A DNA stretch of 64,000 bases from positions 3,022,132 through 3,086,131 of the forward strand of contig OY282519.1 in the NCBI GenBank assembly GCA_958296405.1. Reading direction: 5' to 3'. The notes under the pieces were generated by a model. It had not been told where the DNA came from. It made no database searches and was given only the letters and a program-made list of their open reading frames with translations. This stretch comes from an uncultured Pseudomonadales bacterium. GTDB taxonomy: Bacteria > Pseudomonadota > Gammaproteobacteria > Pseudomonadales > Azotimanducaceae. Made by a program: the position numbers and the translations under genes. Shown one piece after another: positions 35,425-45,092 of this stretch (position 1 is the first letter of the stretch; each line of letters starts with the position of its first letter).

Positions 35425-36495
35425 TCAGCGCGTGACGTCCGCGTTCTGGCCGCGGTCGCGCATGCGGTGATCCATCAACACGAGGGCCACCATCGCCTCG
35501 GCGATGGGCGTCGCCCGCAAGCCCACGCACGGGTCGTGGCGGCCTTTCGTGACCACCTCCACCTCGCGCCCGGCCACGTCCACGCTGCGCCCGGGCGTGG
35601 TCAGGCTGGAAGTGGGTTTGAGCGCAATGCTCACCACGATGTCCTGGCCGGACGAAATGCCGCCGAGCACGCCGCCGGCATCATTCTTCAAGAAGCCGCT
35701 GGCATCCATCTCGTCGCGATGCTCGGTGCCCCGCTGCCGGACGACGCCGAAGCCAGCGCCGAACTCAACGCCTTTGACCGCGTTGATGCCCATCAGGGCG
35801 CCGGCAAGCTCTGCATCCAGCTTGGCGAACACCGGCTCGCCGAGCCCGGGCGGCACGTTGGAGGCGACGACGTTCACGCGGGCGCCCACGGAATCCCCAT
35901 CCGCCCGCAGCGCGTCGATCAGCGCGGCGATGTCCGGCACGATGCTGGCATCGGGGCAGAAGAATGGGTTGGCGGCCACGGCGTTCCAATCCAAGGTCTT
36001 CGGCTCGATGTCGCCGATGGCCGCGAGATAGCCGCGCACCAGCGCGCCGCAGCGCTCGCGCAGGTACTTCTTCGCGATGGCGCCGGCGGCGACGCGCATG
36101 GCCGTCTCGCGCGCCGAGGCGCGCCCGCCGCCACGATGGTCGCGCAGCCCGTATTTCTTGAGATAGGTGTAGTCCGCATGCGCCGGGCGCAGCTGATCCT
36201 GCACCGCGCCATAGTCCCGCGAGCGCTGATCGACGTTCTCGATGACGAGGCCGATGGGGGTGCCCGTGGTGACGCCCTCGAAGACGCCGGAGAGGATGCG
36301 CACTTGGTCCGGTTCACGCCGCTGCGTGGTGTAGCGGGATTGGCCGGGGCGGCGCCGGTCCAAGTCTTCCTGCAGGTCTGCCTCTTCAAGGGGCAGACCG
36401 GGCGGGCAGCCATCCACCACGGCGCCCAAGGCGAGGCCGTGGCTCTCGCCGAAGGTGGTGAGGGTGAAGGCTTGTCCAAAGGTGTTGCCGGCCAT
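35425..36495 (-). CDS. aroC: Chorismate synthase
   Basis: AroC makes chorismate from EPSP in aromatic amino acid synthesis and needs reduced FMN. The 356-residue protein starts [20 protein letters not shown] at the chosen ATG 36495. It contains [22 protein letters not shown] and the C-terminal [23 protein letters not shown]. Intact and of normal length. It lies directly downstream of prmB on the same strand, a common gammaproteobacterial order. Confidence 0.96.
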   Translation of the reverse strand: MAGNTFGQAFTLTTFGESHGLALGAVVDGCPPGLPLEEADLQEDLDRRRPGQSRYTTQRREPDQVRILSGVFEGVTTGTPIGLVIENVDQRSRDYGAVQDQLRPAHADYTYLKKYGLRDHRGGGRASARETAMRVAAGAIAKKYLRERCGALVRGYLAAIGDIEPKTLDWNAVAANPFFCPDASIVPDIAALIDALRADGDSVGARVNVVASNVPPGLGEPVFAKLDAELAGALMGINAVKGVEFGAGFGVVRQRGTEHRDEMDASGFLKNDAGGVLGGISSGQDIVVSIALKPTSSLTTPGRSVDVAGREVEVVTKGRHDPCVGLRATPIAEAMVALVLMDHRMRDRGQNADVTR

Positions 36496-36657
36496 CCGGC
36501 GCAGTATCGAGAGTCCGCCCGGGGATGACAAGCGCAGCTAGGGGGCGGGGCGGGCACAGGTCGGGCATTGCCCAAGGGCGGATTGGGGCGCCAAGCCGGA
36601 CCCACCGCATCGCATGTGGCCGGCGACAGCCAGCGTGGGGCATTGCCGCGGTGGCGG

Positions 36658-37515
36658 TTACGCGACGGCAGCAGCGTCCAGCGCGAACACGCCGAAGGCA
36701 CCGTCCGCCAAGCGCTCGGCACATTCCAGTTCCGGCCAGATGAACGGCAACTGGGGGAAGGCGCGCTGCAACGCCGGCGCCGAATTGCCCACCTCGCCGA
36801 CGAGCAGGCCATCGTCCGCCAGCCAGTTTCCTGCTTGCCCGAGCACCGCTCTCCAGCAATCGAGGCCGTCCGCGCCGGCGGCGAGGCCCAAACGCGGCTC
36901 GTGGCCGTATTCCGGCGGCAGCGTTTCGAGCTCGGCTGCGGCGACATAGGGCGGATTGACAAGAATCAGGTCGTACCGAGCTGGCGGCAGGGCGTCGAAA
37001 AGCGAGCCCCGATGCGCCTGCGCCCGCCGCGCCAAGCCAAACCGTTCGATGTTCCTGCGCGCGCAGGCCACCGCGGCCGGATCAATGTCGGCGAGGGCAA
37101 CGCTGGCGTCGGGGAACTGCAGCGCCGCGGCCAGCCCCAAGGCGCCGCTGCCGCAGCACAGGTCCAAGATGGTTGCCGGCGGGCGCCGCAGCCACGGCTG
37201 AAGCCCGTCGCCAATGAGTTCCTGCAGCGGCGAACGCGGGATCATCACCCCCGGCGACACCAGAAACCAACGCCCCGCGAACCAAGCGCGGCCGGTGAGA
37301 TGGGCGGCGGGGATGCGCGCCTCGATGCGTCGCCGCAACAGGCGCTGCAAAGCGGCCGCCGCTGACGCATCCCACGGCTGCGCATCCAGATAGCCGTGTA
37401 CCAGCAACTCCGCCTCGGCCAAGGCATCTGCTGCGCCGTGGCCATAAGCCAAGTCTGCCGCGGCCAGCTGTGCCGCGAAGGCCGCAATCGTCTCGGCGAC
37501 GCGATCAGTTCCCAC
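36658..37515 (-). CDS. prmB: Ribosomal protein L3 glutamine methyltransferase
   Basis: PrmB methylates a Gln of ribosomal protein L3. From the GTG at 37515 the protein has 285 residues. The SAM-binding motif is ILDLCCGSGALGLAAAL and the catalytic NPPY motif is LILVNPPYVAAAE, both as in the HemK/PrmB family. The start overlaps the upstream DUF4892 gene by 11 bp. Its distinction from PrmC (release-factor methylase) rests on the aroC neighbourhood and the PrmB-like N-terminus. Confidence 0.9.
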   Translation of the reverse strand: MGTDRVAETIAAFAAQLAAADLAYGHGAADALAEAELLVHGYLDAQPWDASAAAALQRLLRRRIEARIPAAHLTGRAWFAGRWFLVSPGVMIPRSPLQELIGDGLQPWLRRPPATILDLCCGSGALGLAAALQFPDASVALADIDPAAVACARRNIERFGLARRAQAHRGSLFDALPPARYDLILVNPPYVAAAELETLPPEYGHEPRLGLAAGADGLDCWRAVLGQAGNWLADDGLLVGEVGNSAPALQRAFPQLPFIWPELECAERLADGAFGVFALDAAAVA

Positions 37516-38428
37516 GCAGCCGATCGGGCAGCACCAACTCCAACCGCGGCTGCGCCCCGCCGCTAGGCGCCAACGGGCCAACGCCGTGGGGAGCGGCCGT
37601 CACGCCGCCATCCGCAAGGGCCGCGGCCGCGGCCTCGGCACAGCTTTCGGCAGCGGCAAGCAACTCCGCCACCGGACGCGCGCCGAACAGATGGCAAACC
37701 ACATGCAGGCCCCGTGACTGAACACCCGCCAAGGACGCCGCAGCTTGCCCAAGGGCGACCAAGTCCTCGGCGTCGAGCGCGCCGGCGGCATCCGGCTCCA
37801 CGCCCTCCACCGCCGCATAGCCGTTGCGTTCCAAGGCATCGGCCAAGGTTTGGTTGGCTGCAAACTGAACCGGTTCTTCCGGCGCCACCACATCGATGTG
37901 GGCATAGATGCGGCGGTTGCCACGCTGCACGACGTAGGCGGCAATCAAGCGCTGCTCGCCGGCCACGGCGATGGGCGCCGCCAAGTAGAACTGATTGCGG
38001 TTCGGTGCATTGAGCTCCGCCACGTCAAACACGTCGTTCGCCCAAACGGTGCTGCGCCCGCAGTCCGGCCCGCGGCAAGTGAAGGCGATGCCGGGGCTCG
38101 CCGCCGCCACCACGCGCTCGTAATGGCCGATGACATCCGCCAAGCGGGCGCCGTCCGGGACGCGGTAGGTGATGCGCTGCAAAGCGCCGCGGACGCGCAC
38201 GCCCTGCACCCGCAGGTCGCCGCGTATCTTGTCCACTGGCGCCGTGACGAAGTCGTACGGCAGCGCAGCGGCCGGCCGCTCGCGGTACTCGACGATCCAT
38301 GCGCCGGGGTAGCGGGCGACGCCGGGGGCGTCGCGGCTGCCGGCGATGTCCTGCGCCGCCATCGCCGGCACCGTCAACGCGGCGATGGCGAAAGCGGTGC
38401 AGACCCGGTTGCCGCGCCAGCCGTTCAC
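37505..38428 (-). CDS. DUF4892-type periplasmic protein
   Basis: The 307-residue protein has a signal peptide (VCTAFAIAALTVPAMA). A conserved opening DIAGSRDAPGVARYPGAWIVEY then matches the DUF4892 family of gammaproteobacterial envelope proteins of unknown role. A later region (LADALERNGYAAVEGVEP) resembles the OmpA-like/periplasmic end of some members. It is 3 bp from gpsA and overlaps prmB, so it lies in an operon with them. No function is claimed. Confidence 0.75.
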   Translation of the reverse strand: MNGWRGNRVCTAFAIAALTVPAMAAQDIAGSRDAPGVARYPGAWIVEYRERPAAALPYDFVTAPVDKIRGDLRVQGVRVRGALQRITYRVPDGARLADVIGHYERVVAAASPGIAFTCRGPDCGRSTVWANDVFDVAELNAPNRNQFYLAAPIAVAGEQRLIAAYVVQRGNRRIYAHIDVVAPEEPVQFAANQTLADALERNGYAAVEGVEPDAAGALDAEDLVALGQAAASLAGVQSRGLHVVCHLFGARPVAELLAAAESCAEAAAAALADGGVTAAPHGVGPLAPSGGAQPRLELVLPDRLRGN

Positions 38429-38431
38429 CGC

Positions 38432-39454
38432 TCAGCCATCGCTCCAGGTTGAAGGCTTGGCGAACTCGACGTCCAGCATCTGGCCACTGGTCATCAAGTC
38501 GTCCACCACCGCGCCGATGTCGTCGCCTTCATGCAGCACGCGGTGCAAGCCCTCCACCAGTGGCATGTACACCCCGAGCGCGGTGCTCTTGGCGCGGATC
38601 ACGCGCAACGTGTTGACGCCCTCGGCGAGCTTGCCGAGCGCGTCCATCGCCTCCGCCAGCGGCGCGCCCTTGCCCACCCGATAGCCCACTTGGTAGTTGC
38701 GGGAGAGCGGCGACGTGCAGGTGACGATGAGGTCGCCGACGCCGGCGAGGCCCAAGAAGGTGAAGGGATTGGCGCCCAAGGAGACGGCGAAGCGGCTCAT
38801 CTCGGCCAAGCTGCGCGTCAACAGCATGCCCATGGTGTTCTGCCCCACTTCAAGGGCGGCCGCCAAGCCGCACACGATGGCGTAGATGTTCTTGAGGGCG
38901 CCGCCGAGCTCCACGCCGAAGACATCCTCGCTCGCATACACGCGGAAGGTGGGGCTTGAGAGCGCCCGGCTCACCGCTTCACGCAATGCGTCCGACGCGC
39001 TGGCCACCACCGTGCCGGCGTGGTGTCCATCGGCGATCTCCTCGGCCAAGTTCGGGCCGCTGATGACGCCGGTGGCGCAGCGCGGCAGCAGCTCCGTCAG
39101 GATCTGGCTCATCAGTTGGAAGCCCTGTTCCTCGATGCCCTTGGTGCCGCTGATGGCGAATGCGCCGTGCTGGGCGTGGGCGGCGAGGTCGGCGGTGACG
39201 GCGCGGAAGGATGCGCTGGGCACGGTGACGAAGATGAGATCTGCGCCGCCCACAGCCTGCGCCATGTCGCAAGTGGGCGTCACGTTGCCGTCCAAGGCGC
39301 GGCCTTTCAGATAGCGGCGGTTCTCGCCGTGGCGGCGGATGTCGGCAAGCTGCAGCGGGTCGCGCATCCACAGGTGCGTGGGGCAGCCGTTCCGCGCGAC
39401 GATGTTCGCAATGGCGGTGCCGAAGTTGCCGGCGCCGACGACGGCCACCTGCAT
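38432..39454 (-). CDS. gpsA: Glycerol-3-phosphate dehydrogenase [NAD(P)+]
   Basis: GpsA reduces dihydroxyacetone phosphate to sn-glycerol-3-phosphate for phospholipid synthesis. The 340-residue protein has the Rossmann motif VVGAGNFGTAIA and the catalytic-Lys region GGALKNIYAIVCGLAAALEVG. The late GLAGVGDLIVTCTSPLSRN block is also present. Intact. It is the first gene of the gpsA-DUF4892-prmB-aroC run on the minus strand. Confidence 0.95.
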   Translation of the reverse strand: MQVAVVGAGNFGTAIANIVARNGCPTHLWMRDPLQLADIRRHGENRRYLKGRALDGNVTPTCDMAQAVGGADLIFVTVPSASFRAVTADLAAHAQHGAFAISGTKGIEEQGFQLMSQILTELLPRCATGVISGPNLAEEIADGHHAGTVVASASDALREAVSRALSSPTFRVYASEDVFGVELGGALKNIYAIVCGLAAALEVGQNTMGMLLTRSLAEMSRFAVSLGANPFTFLGLAGVGDLIVTCTSPLSRNYQVGYRVGKGAPLAEAMDALGKLAEGVNTLRVIRAKSTALGVYMPLVEGLHRVLHEGDDIGAVVDDLMTSGQMLDVEFAKPSTWSDG

Positions 39455-39530
39455 GACGCTCCCCTGCCCATCCCCGACGAGGCACGGCTATGGTAACAAC
39501 TGCCGCGTGGCGCTGCCTCGGCGCGGAGAG

Positions 39531-39610
39531 CGGGGAGGGATTCCCTATCGAGGAGGGATTCCCTATCGGGGGGAGGGATTCCCTATCGGGGGGAGGGTCT
39601 CCCTATGTGG
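39531..39610. repeat. Short tandem repeat between gpsA and htpG
   Basis: Four head-to-tail units of 19-20 bp, each built on GGGAGGGATTCCCTATCG. The first three are nearly identical and the last is divergent (AGGGTCTCCCTATGTGG). The units are partly palindromic (GGGATTCCC). The last unit contains the htpG stop codon (39603-39605). Number of units could vary between strains. Confidence 0.85.
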
Positions 39611-41456
39611 CAGCGCCCAGCAGCAGCCGTTGTATCCGGCGCACATAGCCGGCGGCGTCGGCGAGGGGGCGGCCTTCGGCGAGGCTCGCCTGATCGAACA
39701 GCGCGTTCACAAAGTCCGCAAAGCGGTCTTCGTCCGGCTCGTTGTCGAGTTTGGCGACGAGCGGATGCGCCGGGTTGATCTCGAAGCGTGGCTTGCTCTC
39801 AGGCGGCGCCTGCCCAGCGACGGCCATGATGCGCCGCATCTGCTCGCTCACGTCGCCCTCGGCGAGCACGAGGCAGGCCGGCGAATCCGTCAGCCGCGTG
39901 GAGCGGCGCACGCTCTCGGCGCGCTCGCCCAAGGCGTCGGCGATGCGTTTGCACAGGGCGTCATCGTCCGGCGCCGGCGCGTCTTCATCTTTCTCGTCGG
40001 CATCCTCGGCCAGCTTCAAGTCCCCGCGGCTGGCGTCCTTCAAGGGCTTGCCGTCGAATTCGTGAACGAAGGACATGAACCACTCGTCGATGCGGTCTGT
40101 CAGCAACAGTGCTTCAATGCCGCGTTCCTTCAGCGCTTCCAGGTGCGGGCTGCCCCGCGCCGCGGCGGGGCTGTCCGCCACGATGTAGTAGATGTGTTCC
40201 TGCCCTTCCTGCATCCGCCCGGCGTAATCCGCGAGCGAGACGCGCTGCGCGTCTGAATCCCCAGCGGTGGAGGTGAAGCGCAGCAGCTTCATGATCGCCT
40301 CGCGGTTGCCGAAATCCTCCGCGACGCCCTCCTTCATGGCCTGCCCGAACTCGTCCCAGAACTTGCCGTAATCGTCTGCGTCCAGCTTGCCGAGCATGTC
40401 GAGCACGCGCTTGGTGAGCGCGTTGCGCATGGTGGTGACGGCAGGGTTGTCCTGCAGCGTCTCGCGGGAGATGTTGAGCGGCAGATCGTTCGAGTCCACC
40501 ACGCCGCGCACGAAGCGCAGGTACAGCGGCAGGAATTGCTCGGCGTCCTCCATGATGAAGACGCGCTGCACATAGAGCTTGAGGCCGCGCGGCGACTCGC
40601 GGTTCCACAGGTCAAACTGCGCCCGCTGCGGCACGTAGATGAGGCTCGTGTACTCGTGCTTCCCCTCCACGCGGTTGTGGCTCCAGCAGAGCGGCTCCTC
40701 GTAATCGTGCGAGACATGCTTGTAGAACGCCTTGTATTCGTCGTCCTCCACCTCGCTGCGCGAGCGCGTCCAGAGCGCGGTGGCGGCGTTCACGGTTTCT
40801 TCCTCCGCCGCGTCGTCGCCTTCGCCTTCGCCGGCCATCACCACCGGCACGCCGATGTGGTCTGAGTATTTGCGCACGATTTGGCGCAGCCGAAACGCGT
40901 CGGCGAACTCGTGAGCATCGCCCTTGAGCTTGAGCGTCACGCGGGCGCCACGCGGCGCGTCCGGCGCGTCCTCCACCGTGAACTCGTCCTCGCCCTGCGA
41001 CGTCCAGCGCGTCCCGGCCTCGGCGCCGGCGCGTTTGGTTTCCACCTCCACTTCGTCCGCCACCATGAACGCGCTGTAGAAGCCCACCCCGAACTGGCCG
41101 ATGAGCTGCGCGTCGCGCTGCGCTTCGCCGGTGAGGCGGTCGAGAAACTCCGCGGTGCCCGATTTGGCGATGGTGCCGAGGTTGGCGATGAGTTCTTCGC
41201 GCGTCATGCCGACGCCGTTGTCCGCCACGGTGATGGTCTTGGCGTCTGCGTCGAACTCCACGCGAATCTTGAAGTCAGGATCGTCGGCGACGAGCGCCGC
41301 GTCGGAAAGCGCGTCGAAGCGCAGCTTGTCGATGGCGTCCGAGGCGTTCGAGATGAGTTCGCGCAGGAAGATCTCCCGGTTGGAGTACAGGGCGTGGATC
41401 ATCAAGTGCAGCAACTGCTTGGCTTCAGTTTGGAAGCCGAGGGTCTCTGTGGCCAT
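39603..41456 (-). CDS. htpG: Chaperone HtpG (Hsp90)
   Basis: Bacterial Hsp90 remodels client proteins with ATP. The 617-residue protein starts [41 protein letters not shown], the hallmark N-terminus. It has [28 protein letters not shown], and a middle domain with [11 protein letters not shown]. Its length is normal, and the ATG at 41456 fits. A heat-shock promoter is visible upstream on the minus strand. Confidence 0.97.
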   Translation of the reverse strand: MATETLGFQTEAKQLLHLMIHALYSNREIFLRELISNASDAIDKLRFDALSDAALVADDPDFKIRVEFDADAKTITVADNGVGMTREELIANLGTIAKSGTAEFLDRLTGEAQRDAQLIGQFGVGFYSAFMVADEVEVETKRAGAEAGTRWTSQGEDEFTVEDAPDAPRGARVTLKLKGDAHEFADAFRLRQIVRKYSDHIGVPVVMAGEGEGDDAAEEETVNAATALWTRSRSEVEDDEYKAFYKHVSHDYEEPLCWSHNRVEGKHEYTSLIYVPQRAQFDLWNRESPRGLKLYVQRVFIMEDAEQFLPLYLRFVRGVVDSNDLPLNISRETLQDNPAVTTMRNALTKRVLDMLGKLDADDYGKFWDEFGQAMKEGVAEDFGNREAIMKLLRFTSTAGDSDAQRVSLADYAGRMQEGQEHIYYIVADSPAAARGSPHLEALKERGIEALLLTDRIDEWFMSFVHEFDGKPLKDASRGDLKLAEDADEKDEDAPAPDDDALCKRIADALGERAESVRRSTRLTDSPACLVLAEGDVSEQMRRIMAVAGQAPPESKPRFEINPAHPLVAKLDNEPDEDRFADFVNALFDQASLAEGRPLADAAGYVRRIQRLLLGAAT

Positions 41457-41486
41457 GCGCGTCCGAACGTGGTGAGGGCGATGCTT

Positions 41487-41514
41487 TAATGGCGGCGCAG
41501 CGGGCTTTTTCAAG
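41487..41514 (-). promoter_or_regulatory. Predicted sigma-32 (RpoH) promoter of htpG
   Basis: On the minus strand, CTTGAAA (41508-41514) and CGCCATTA (41487-41494) are separated by 13 bp. This fits the RpoH consensus (CTTGAAA and CCCCATnT) very well. The start codon is about 30 bp further on. Confidence 0.75.
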
Positions 41515-41624
41515 CCCTGCATGGCGCCGATGTTCCCTATGGACGGCGGCGCGGGCCGCTGGCGGCAAACGGCTCAGCGGCAGTGCCGTGTTACGCTCAA
41601 ACGGCACATCTGTGGGGCTGGGTC

Positions 41625-43154
41625 ATGCTTGCAAGGGTTTCCATTCGGCGTGCGCTGCGCTGCGTGTCGCCATTGGCCGTAAGCGGCTTGGCCCTCGCCG
41701 GCTGCGGCCCCTCGCAACAGGCAGACGTTGACGACGACGCCCGCGCCCCGCCACAGCGCACCATGCCGAACATCGTGCTCATCATGGCGGATGACCTTGG
41801 CATCGGCGACGTCGGCGCCTATGGCGGCGAAGTGATCGCCACGCCCAACATCGACGCCCTCGCCGCCGCCGGCGTGCGGGCGACGCAAGGCTATGTCTCC
41901 CATCCAGTGTGCAGCCCATCGCGCGCCGGCATGCTCACCGGGCGCACCCAACAACGTCACGGGTGGGAGTTCAATCCTGCCCGCCGCGACCTGGACGCGG
42001 GCCTGAGCACGCACGAGCGCACCATCGCCAGCGTGCTCAAGGAGCGCGGCTACGCGGCGACCGGCATGGTCGGCAAGTGGCACCTTGGCCACCAACGCCC
42101 GCATCACCCCTTGAGCCGCGGCTTCGACGAATACTTTGGCGTGCTCGCCGGCGGCAGCATCTTCATCGACCCGAACGCGCCCGGCGTCGAGTCCATCGGC
42201 ATGGCGAGGTTTCCGACGGAGCGCGACGAGCGCATCGGCGTCTACCGCGGCTTCGAGCTCGTTGAGGTGGAGCAATACCTCACCGATGCGTTCACGGACG
42301 AAGCCGTCGCCTTCATCGAACGCCATCGGGACGCGCCGTTCTTCCTCTACCTGAGCCACACGACGCCCCACACGCCCCTGCAGGCGATCGAGCGGCATCT
42401 CGCGCCGTACCGCCACATCGAGGACGACGCCACGCGCATCTACGCGGCCATGGTCGGCTCGCTGGACGAGAGCGTGGCACGGGTGGTGGCCAAGCTGAAG
42501 GAAATCGGCGCCTACGAGAACACCCTCATCGCCTTCCTTTCAGACAACGGCTGCGCCGACTACATCAACGACGCCTGCTCGAACGCGCCGTTCGCCGGCT
42601 TCAAGCGCCATCACCAAGAAGGCGGCATTCGCGTGCCGTTCATGGTGAGTTGGCCCGCCGGCCTGCCGGCCGGGCTGGTTTACGATGCGCCGGTGACCGC
42701 GCTGGACTTTCTGGCGACCTTCACCGGCGCCGCCGGCACGGAGTTGGCCACCGAAGACAGCGTGAACCTGCTGCCGTACTTCCTTGGCGAGCGCCCGGGC
42801 CGCCCGCATGACCACCTCTACTGGCGCTCTGGGCCCACCATTGCCATCCGCGACGAGCGCCACAAGCTCATCCGCTATGCCCGCACGGAGTTCACTCAAG
42901 AAGACTTGGACGATACCGGGCGGCTCACGCCACCCGAGGGTGGCTGGCCTACGGACGCGCCGCTCGGCCACGTCACGCTGCTGTACGACTTGCAGGACGA
43001 CCCTGGCGAAACCGTGAACTTGGCCGCAGCGCATCCAGACATCGTTGCGCGGCTCGCCGAGCGCCATGCGCAGTGGGCGGCGCGGTTGCCTTCGGGGCCG
43101 CCGATCCTGCCCGCTCGACGCTGGCGGAGGCCGATGGCGAGACGGTGCAGCTGA
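41625..43154 (+). CDS. Sulfatase lipoprotein, with a late frame change
   Basis: A type I sulfatase. The signal ends in a lipobox LALAGC (Cys27). The metal site DD is at residues 56-57, and the modification site CSPSR at 96-100 carries the Cys that is normally turned into formylglycine. Later GMVGKWHLGHQRPHHPL and FFLYLSHTTPHTPLQA match the fold. The present frame ends at 43154 with RRWRRPMARRCS. In another frame the last bases read LAEADGETVQLIF and stop at 43160-43162, a much more natural sulfatase end. A one-base loss near 43110 is therefore suspected, changing about the last 12 residues. Confidence 0.88.
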   Translation: MLARVSIRRALRCVSPLAVSGLALAGCGPSQQADVDDDARAPPQRTMPNIVLIMADDLGIGDVGAYGGEVIATPNIDALAAAGVRATQGYVSHPVCSPSRAGMLTGRTQQRHGWEFNPARRDLDAGLSTHERTIASVLKERGYAATGMVGKWHLGHQRPHHPLSRGFDEYFGVLAGGSIFIDPNAPGVESIGMARFPTERDERIGVYRGFELVEVEQYLTDAFTDEAVAFIERHRDAPFFLYLSHTTPHTPLQAIERHLAPYRHIEDDATRIYAAMVGSLDESVARVVAKLKEIGAYENTLIAFLSDNGCADYINDACSNAPFAGFKRHHQEGGIRVPFMVSWPAGLPAGLVYDAPVTALDFLATFTGAAGTELATEDSVNLLPYFLGERPGRPHDHLYWRSGPTIAIRDERHKLIRYARTEFTQEDLDDTGRLTPPEGGWPTDAPLGHVTLLYDLQDDPGETVNLAAAHPDIVARLAERHAQWAARLPSGPPILPARRWRRPMARRCS

Positions 43155-43162
43155 TCTTCTAG

Positions 43163-43479
43163 GCGGCGCGGCGCGGAACCGGCGTGACGCTGCGCCGTGG
43201 TGGCTGGCCGGCGACGCTCGTTTGCGCGGCGTGGCTCGCCCATGGGCGTGGCGCATGCCCGCGCTCGAAATCCAAGCGGATGTGGCGACCACTGCCGCAC
43301 CGGGTTGTACGACACCGACGCCGGGGCGTCGCCAAACGGTCAACCGTATGCTGCCTTCCAAGCAGCGACCAGTTTCACCCTCACTTTCTCATTGGACAGC
43401 GGGGGCGGGTGCTTGCCGAGGTGTGCAAGCGGTTGCGGAGGATTGCAGTTCGCGTTAGGTTGTACAGATCGTACAGTTA
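43163..43479. other. Gene-free stretch upstream of the Phd/PIN pair
   Basis: I found no gene here. The last 20 bp contain the likely Phd operator. The remainder is GC-rich with short open frames that look like shadows. Confidence 0.5.
43461..43475 (+). promoter_or_regulatory. Putative Phd-family operator
   Basis: A perfect inverted repeat TGTAC-AGATC-GTACA lies 4 bp upstream of the antitoxin ATG. Toxin-antitoxin pairs of this type are usually autorepressed by the antitoxin binding such palindromes next to their promoter. Confidence 0.6.
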
Positions 43480-43740
43480 ATGGCCAAGACGATGCAGAGC
43501 AGAGTCGAAACCGCTGGCGTCGAGGAGACCAGAACAAGGCTGCCGGAAATCCTTCGGGCGGCCAATGATGAAGGTGCCATCACCATCGTCACCAAGCGTG
43601 GCAAACCCTACGCCGCCGTCGTTCCCGTGTCCCAAGCATTGCGCAAGGCGCCGAACCTTTCGGATTTGCGCGGGTCTGCGAAGGGCTGCTTCGGGGATGC
43701 GGGGCGGTTCGTTGACAAGCTGAGGGCCGAATGGCCTTGA
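43480..43740 (+). CDS. Phd/YefM-family antitoxin
   Basis: An 86-residue protein with the Phd/YefM DNA-binding part: VEETRTRLPEILRAAND, then TIVTKRGKPYAAVVPV. The C-terminal part should bind and neutralise the toxin. The palindrome just before the gene is the likely operator. Its TGA overlaps the toxin ATG by one base (TGATG). Confidence 0.85.
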   Translation: MAKTMQSRVETAGVEETRTRLPEILRAANDEGAITIVTKRGKPYAAVVPVSQALRKAPNLSDLRGSAKGCFGDAGRFVDKLRAEWP

Positions 43741-44177
43741 TGGACATCAGCGCGTTGCCCCCCGGCGGCAGGGTCACGGTGGACAGTGCGCCAATCATCT
43801 ACTTTCTCGAAGGCCATGCGGACTTCGCGCCCCGCTATGCGCCATTTTTCGAGCGCGCCGAAGCGGGGGAACATGAGCTGGTTGTTGCCACCGTGACGCT
43901 TGCCGAAGTGCTCAGCGGCCCTCTGCGAGTGGGCGAGGAAGCCTTGGCGCAACGCTATCGCAGCGCGTTGACGGCGCCTCCCACATGGCGGCTAGCTGAC
44001 CTGACCGCTTCGATTGCTCATCGCGCCGCCCGGATACGGGGCGCCTCCAAATTGCGCCTGCCCGACGCCGTTCAGGTCGCCACCGCGTTGGAAACATCCA
44101 GCATCGCCTTGGTGACCAGTGACCGCGACTATTCCGCTCTTGAAGGCTTGCCGGAGCGCTTGCCGATTTACGCCTAG
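43740..44177 (+). CDS. PIN-domain toxin (VapC-like)
   Basis: A PIN-domain RNase of 145 residues. The acidic catalytic residues are seen at D15 (TVDSAPIIYFLEG), E56 (TLAEVLSG), D109 (LRLPDAVQVATA) and D128/D130 (VTSDRDY), so the nuclease looks active. Coupled by TGATG to the Phd-type antitoxin. An alternative start 9 bp upstream exists. Target RNA is unknown; VapC toxins commonly cut tRNA or the rRNA sarcin-ricin loop. Confidence 0.85.
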   Translation: MDISALPPGGRVTVDSAPIIYFLEGHADFAPRYAPFFERAEAGEHELVVATVTLAEVLSGPLRVGEEALAQRYRSALTAPPTWRLADLTASIAHRAARIRGASKLRLPDAVQVATALETSSIALVTSDRDYSALEGLPERLPIYA

Positions 44178-44280
44178 CGACAGCGATGGCGGCAATGTCC
44201 ATGGGGCCGCTCCATGGCCAGTGGCACCAAGCCATTCTCCACCCTCGGCGATCATCGCGGCCCTTGGTGCAACATGCGGT

Positions 44281-44697
44281 CTAGCCTGATTCTGGATCGC
44301 TCGACTTGGCATCTCTCAGGTAGAGGGAGATTCCCTCGAACACCAGCATGACCACTATGGGCGGCACGATGAAATGCCAAATCCAGATGTTGGCGGCCGG
44401 TACACCGAAGGCAAGTTTCAAGAGGTAGTTGTGTCCGTAGAACATCGCGGCCATGGCGACTAGGCCGGTGAGGATGTCCCGGGGCAGGCGGCCCACCGCC
44501 GAGCCGCCGCGACGAATCTCCACAGATTCGGCGATGTTGATCAGGGTGACGGCGGCCAAGGTGAGGATGATGAACGGGTCGATGATGTCCCAGATGATTT
44601 GGCCAGACGGGTTGACGGCCAAGAAGTAGTAGTTGAAAAGAGCGACTGTGCCCACCATCAGGGCGATGCCGGCCAGAATCTTGCGCAAGGAATCCAT
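44281..44697 (-). CDS. Integral membrane protein, unknown
   Basis: A 138-residue protein with about four transmembrane helices (roughly 8-26, 32-54, 74-95 and 102-124). No conserved motif was recognised. It stands alone between the PIN toxin and a direct-repeat region, and is convergent with the toxin gene. A transporter or small-channel role cannot be claimed. Confidence 0.65.
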   Translation of the reverse strand: MDSLRKILAGIALMVGTVALFNYYFLAVNPSGQIIWDIIDPFIILTLAAVTLINIAESVEIRRGGSAVGRLPRDILTGLVAMAAMFYGHNYLLKLAFGVPAANIWIWHFIVPPIVVMLVFEGISLYLRDAKSSDPESG

Positions 44698-44719
44698 AGC
44701 GTTGCTCCCCTAACCCATC

Positions 44720-44758
44720 TTTACCAACAACCCGTGACTTTACCAACAACCCGGTGAC
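44720..44758. repeat. Two-copy tandem repeat (19 and 20 bp)
   Basis: TTTACCAACAACCCGTGAC is followed directly by the same unit with one extra G (CCGGTGAC). The repeat starts about 20 bp upstream of the start of the minus-strand membrane-protein gene, so it could also be an operator for that gene. Confidence 0.8.
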
Positions 44759-45032
44759 TCTGGCCCGATCTTGCCGTGATGGACGTCTTTTGGTTCGGCA
44801 ACTCGTTGTTTCCGGTTCTTGATGAGGTGGACTGATGGTTTCCCATCGGCAACCTGCGCCTAGACCGTCTGCCCCATGAGGCCGCAGCCGAAGTGGCCTA
44901 AGTCTTCTCGCCGGGCCGAGAACACGGTTGAACGTGGCGACCTAGGCGGCGTCAAGGCGGCCGATGGACCCCGGTACCAACCGGATCCCCATCTAGGCGA
45001 CCAGTCCGAAACCGAACGCTCGCCAAAGCGCC

Positions 45033-45062
45033 GACTTTGGGATGGCCCTGCAACCGTATACT
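45033..45062 (+). promoter_or_regulatory. Predicted sigma-70 promoter for the DUF3604 operon
   Basis: GACTTT (45033-45038) and TATACT (45057-45062) are 18 bp apart. Transcription would start near 45069, leaving a short leader that contains TAGGAGGAG (45082-45090) ahead of the ATG at 45093. The -10 is good and the -35 is weak. Confidence 0.45.
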
Positions 45063-45092
45063 CGCAATGGCGGAGCCACCGTAGGAGGAGAC

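Larger units (their letters stand above)
44698..45092. other. Intergenic region with repeat and promoter
   Basis: No gene seen in about 390 bp. It holds the two-copy 19-20-bp repeat (44720-44758) and, near its end, the predicted promoter of the DUF3604 gene. Confidence 0.55.
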
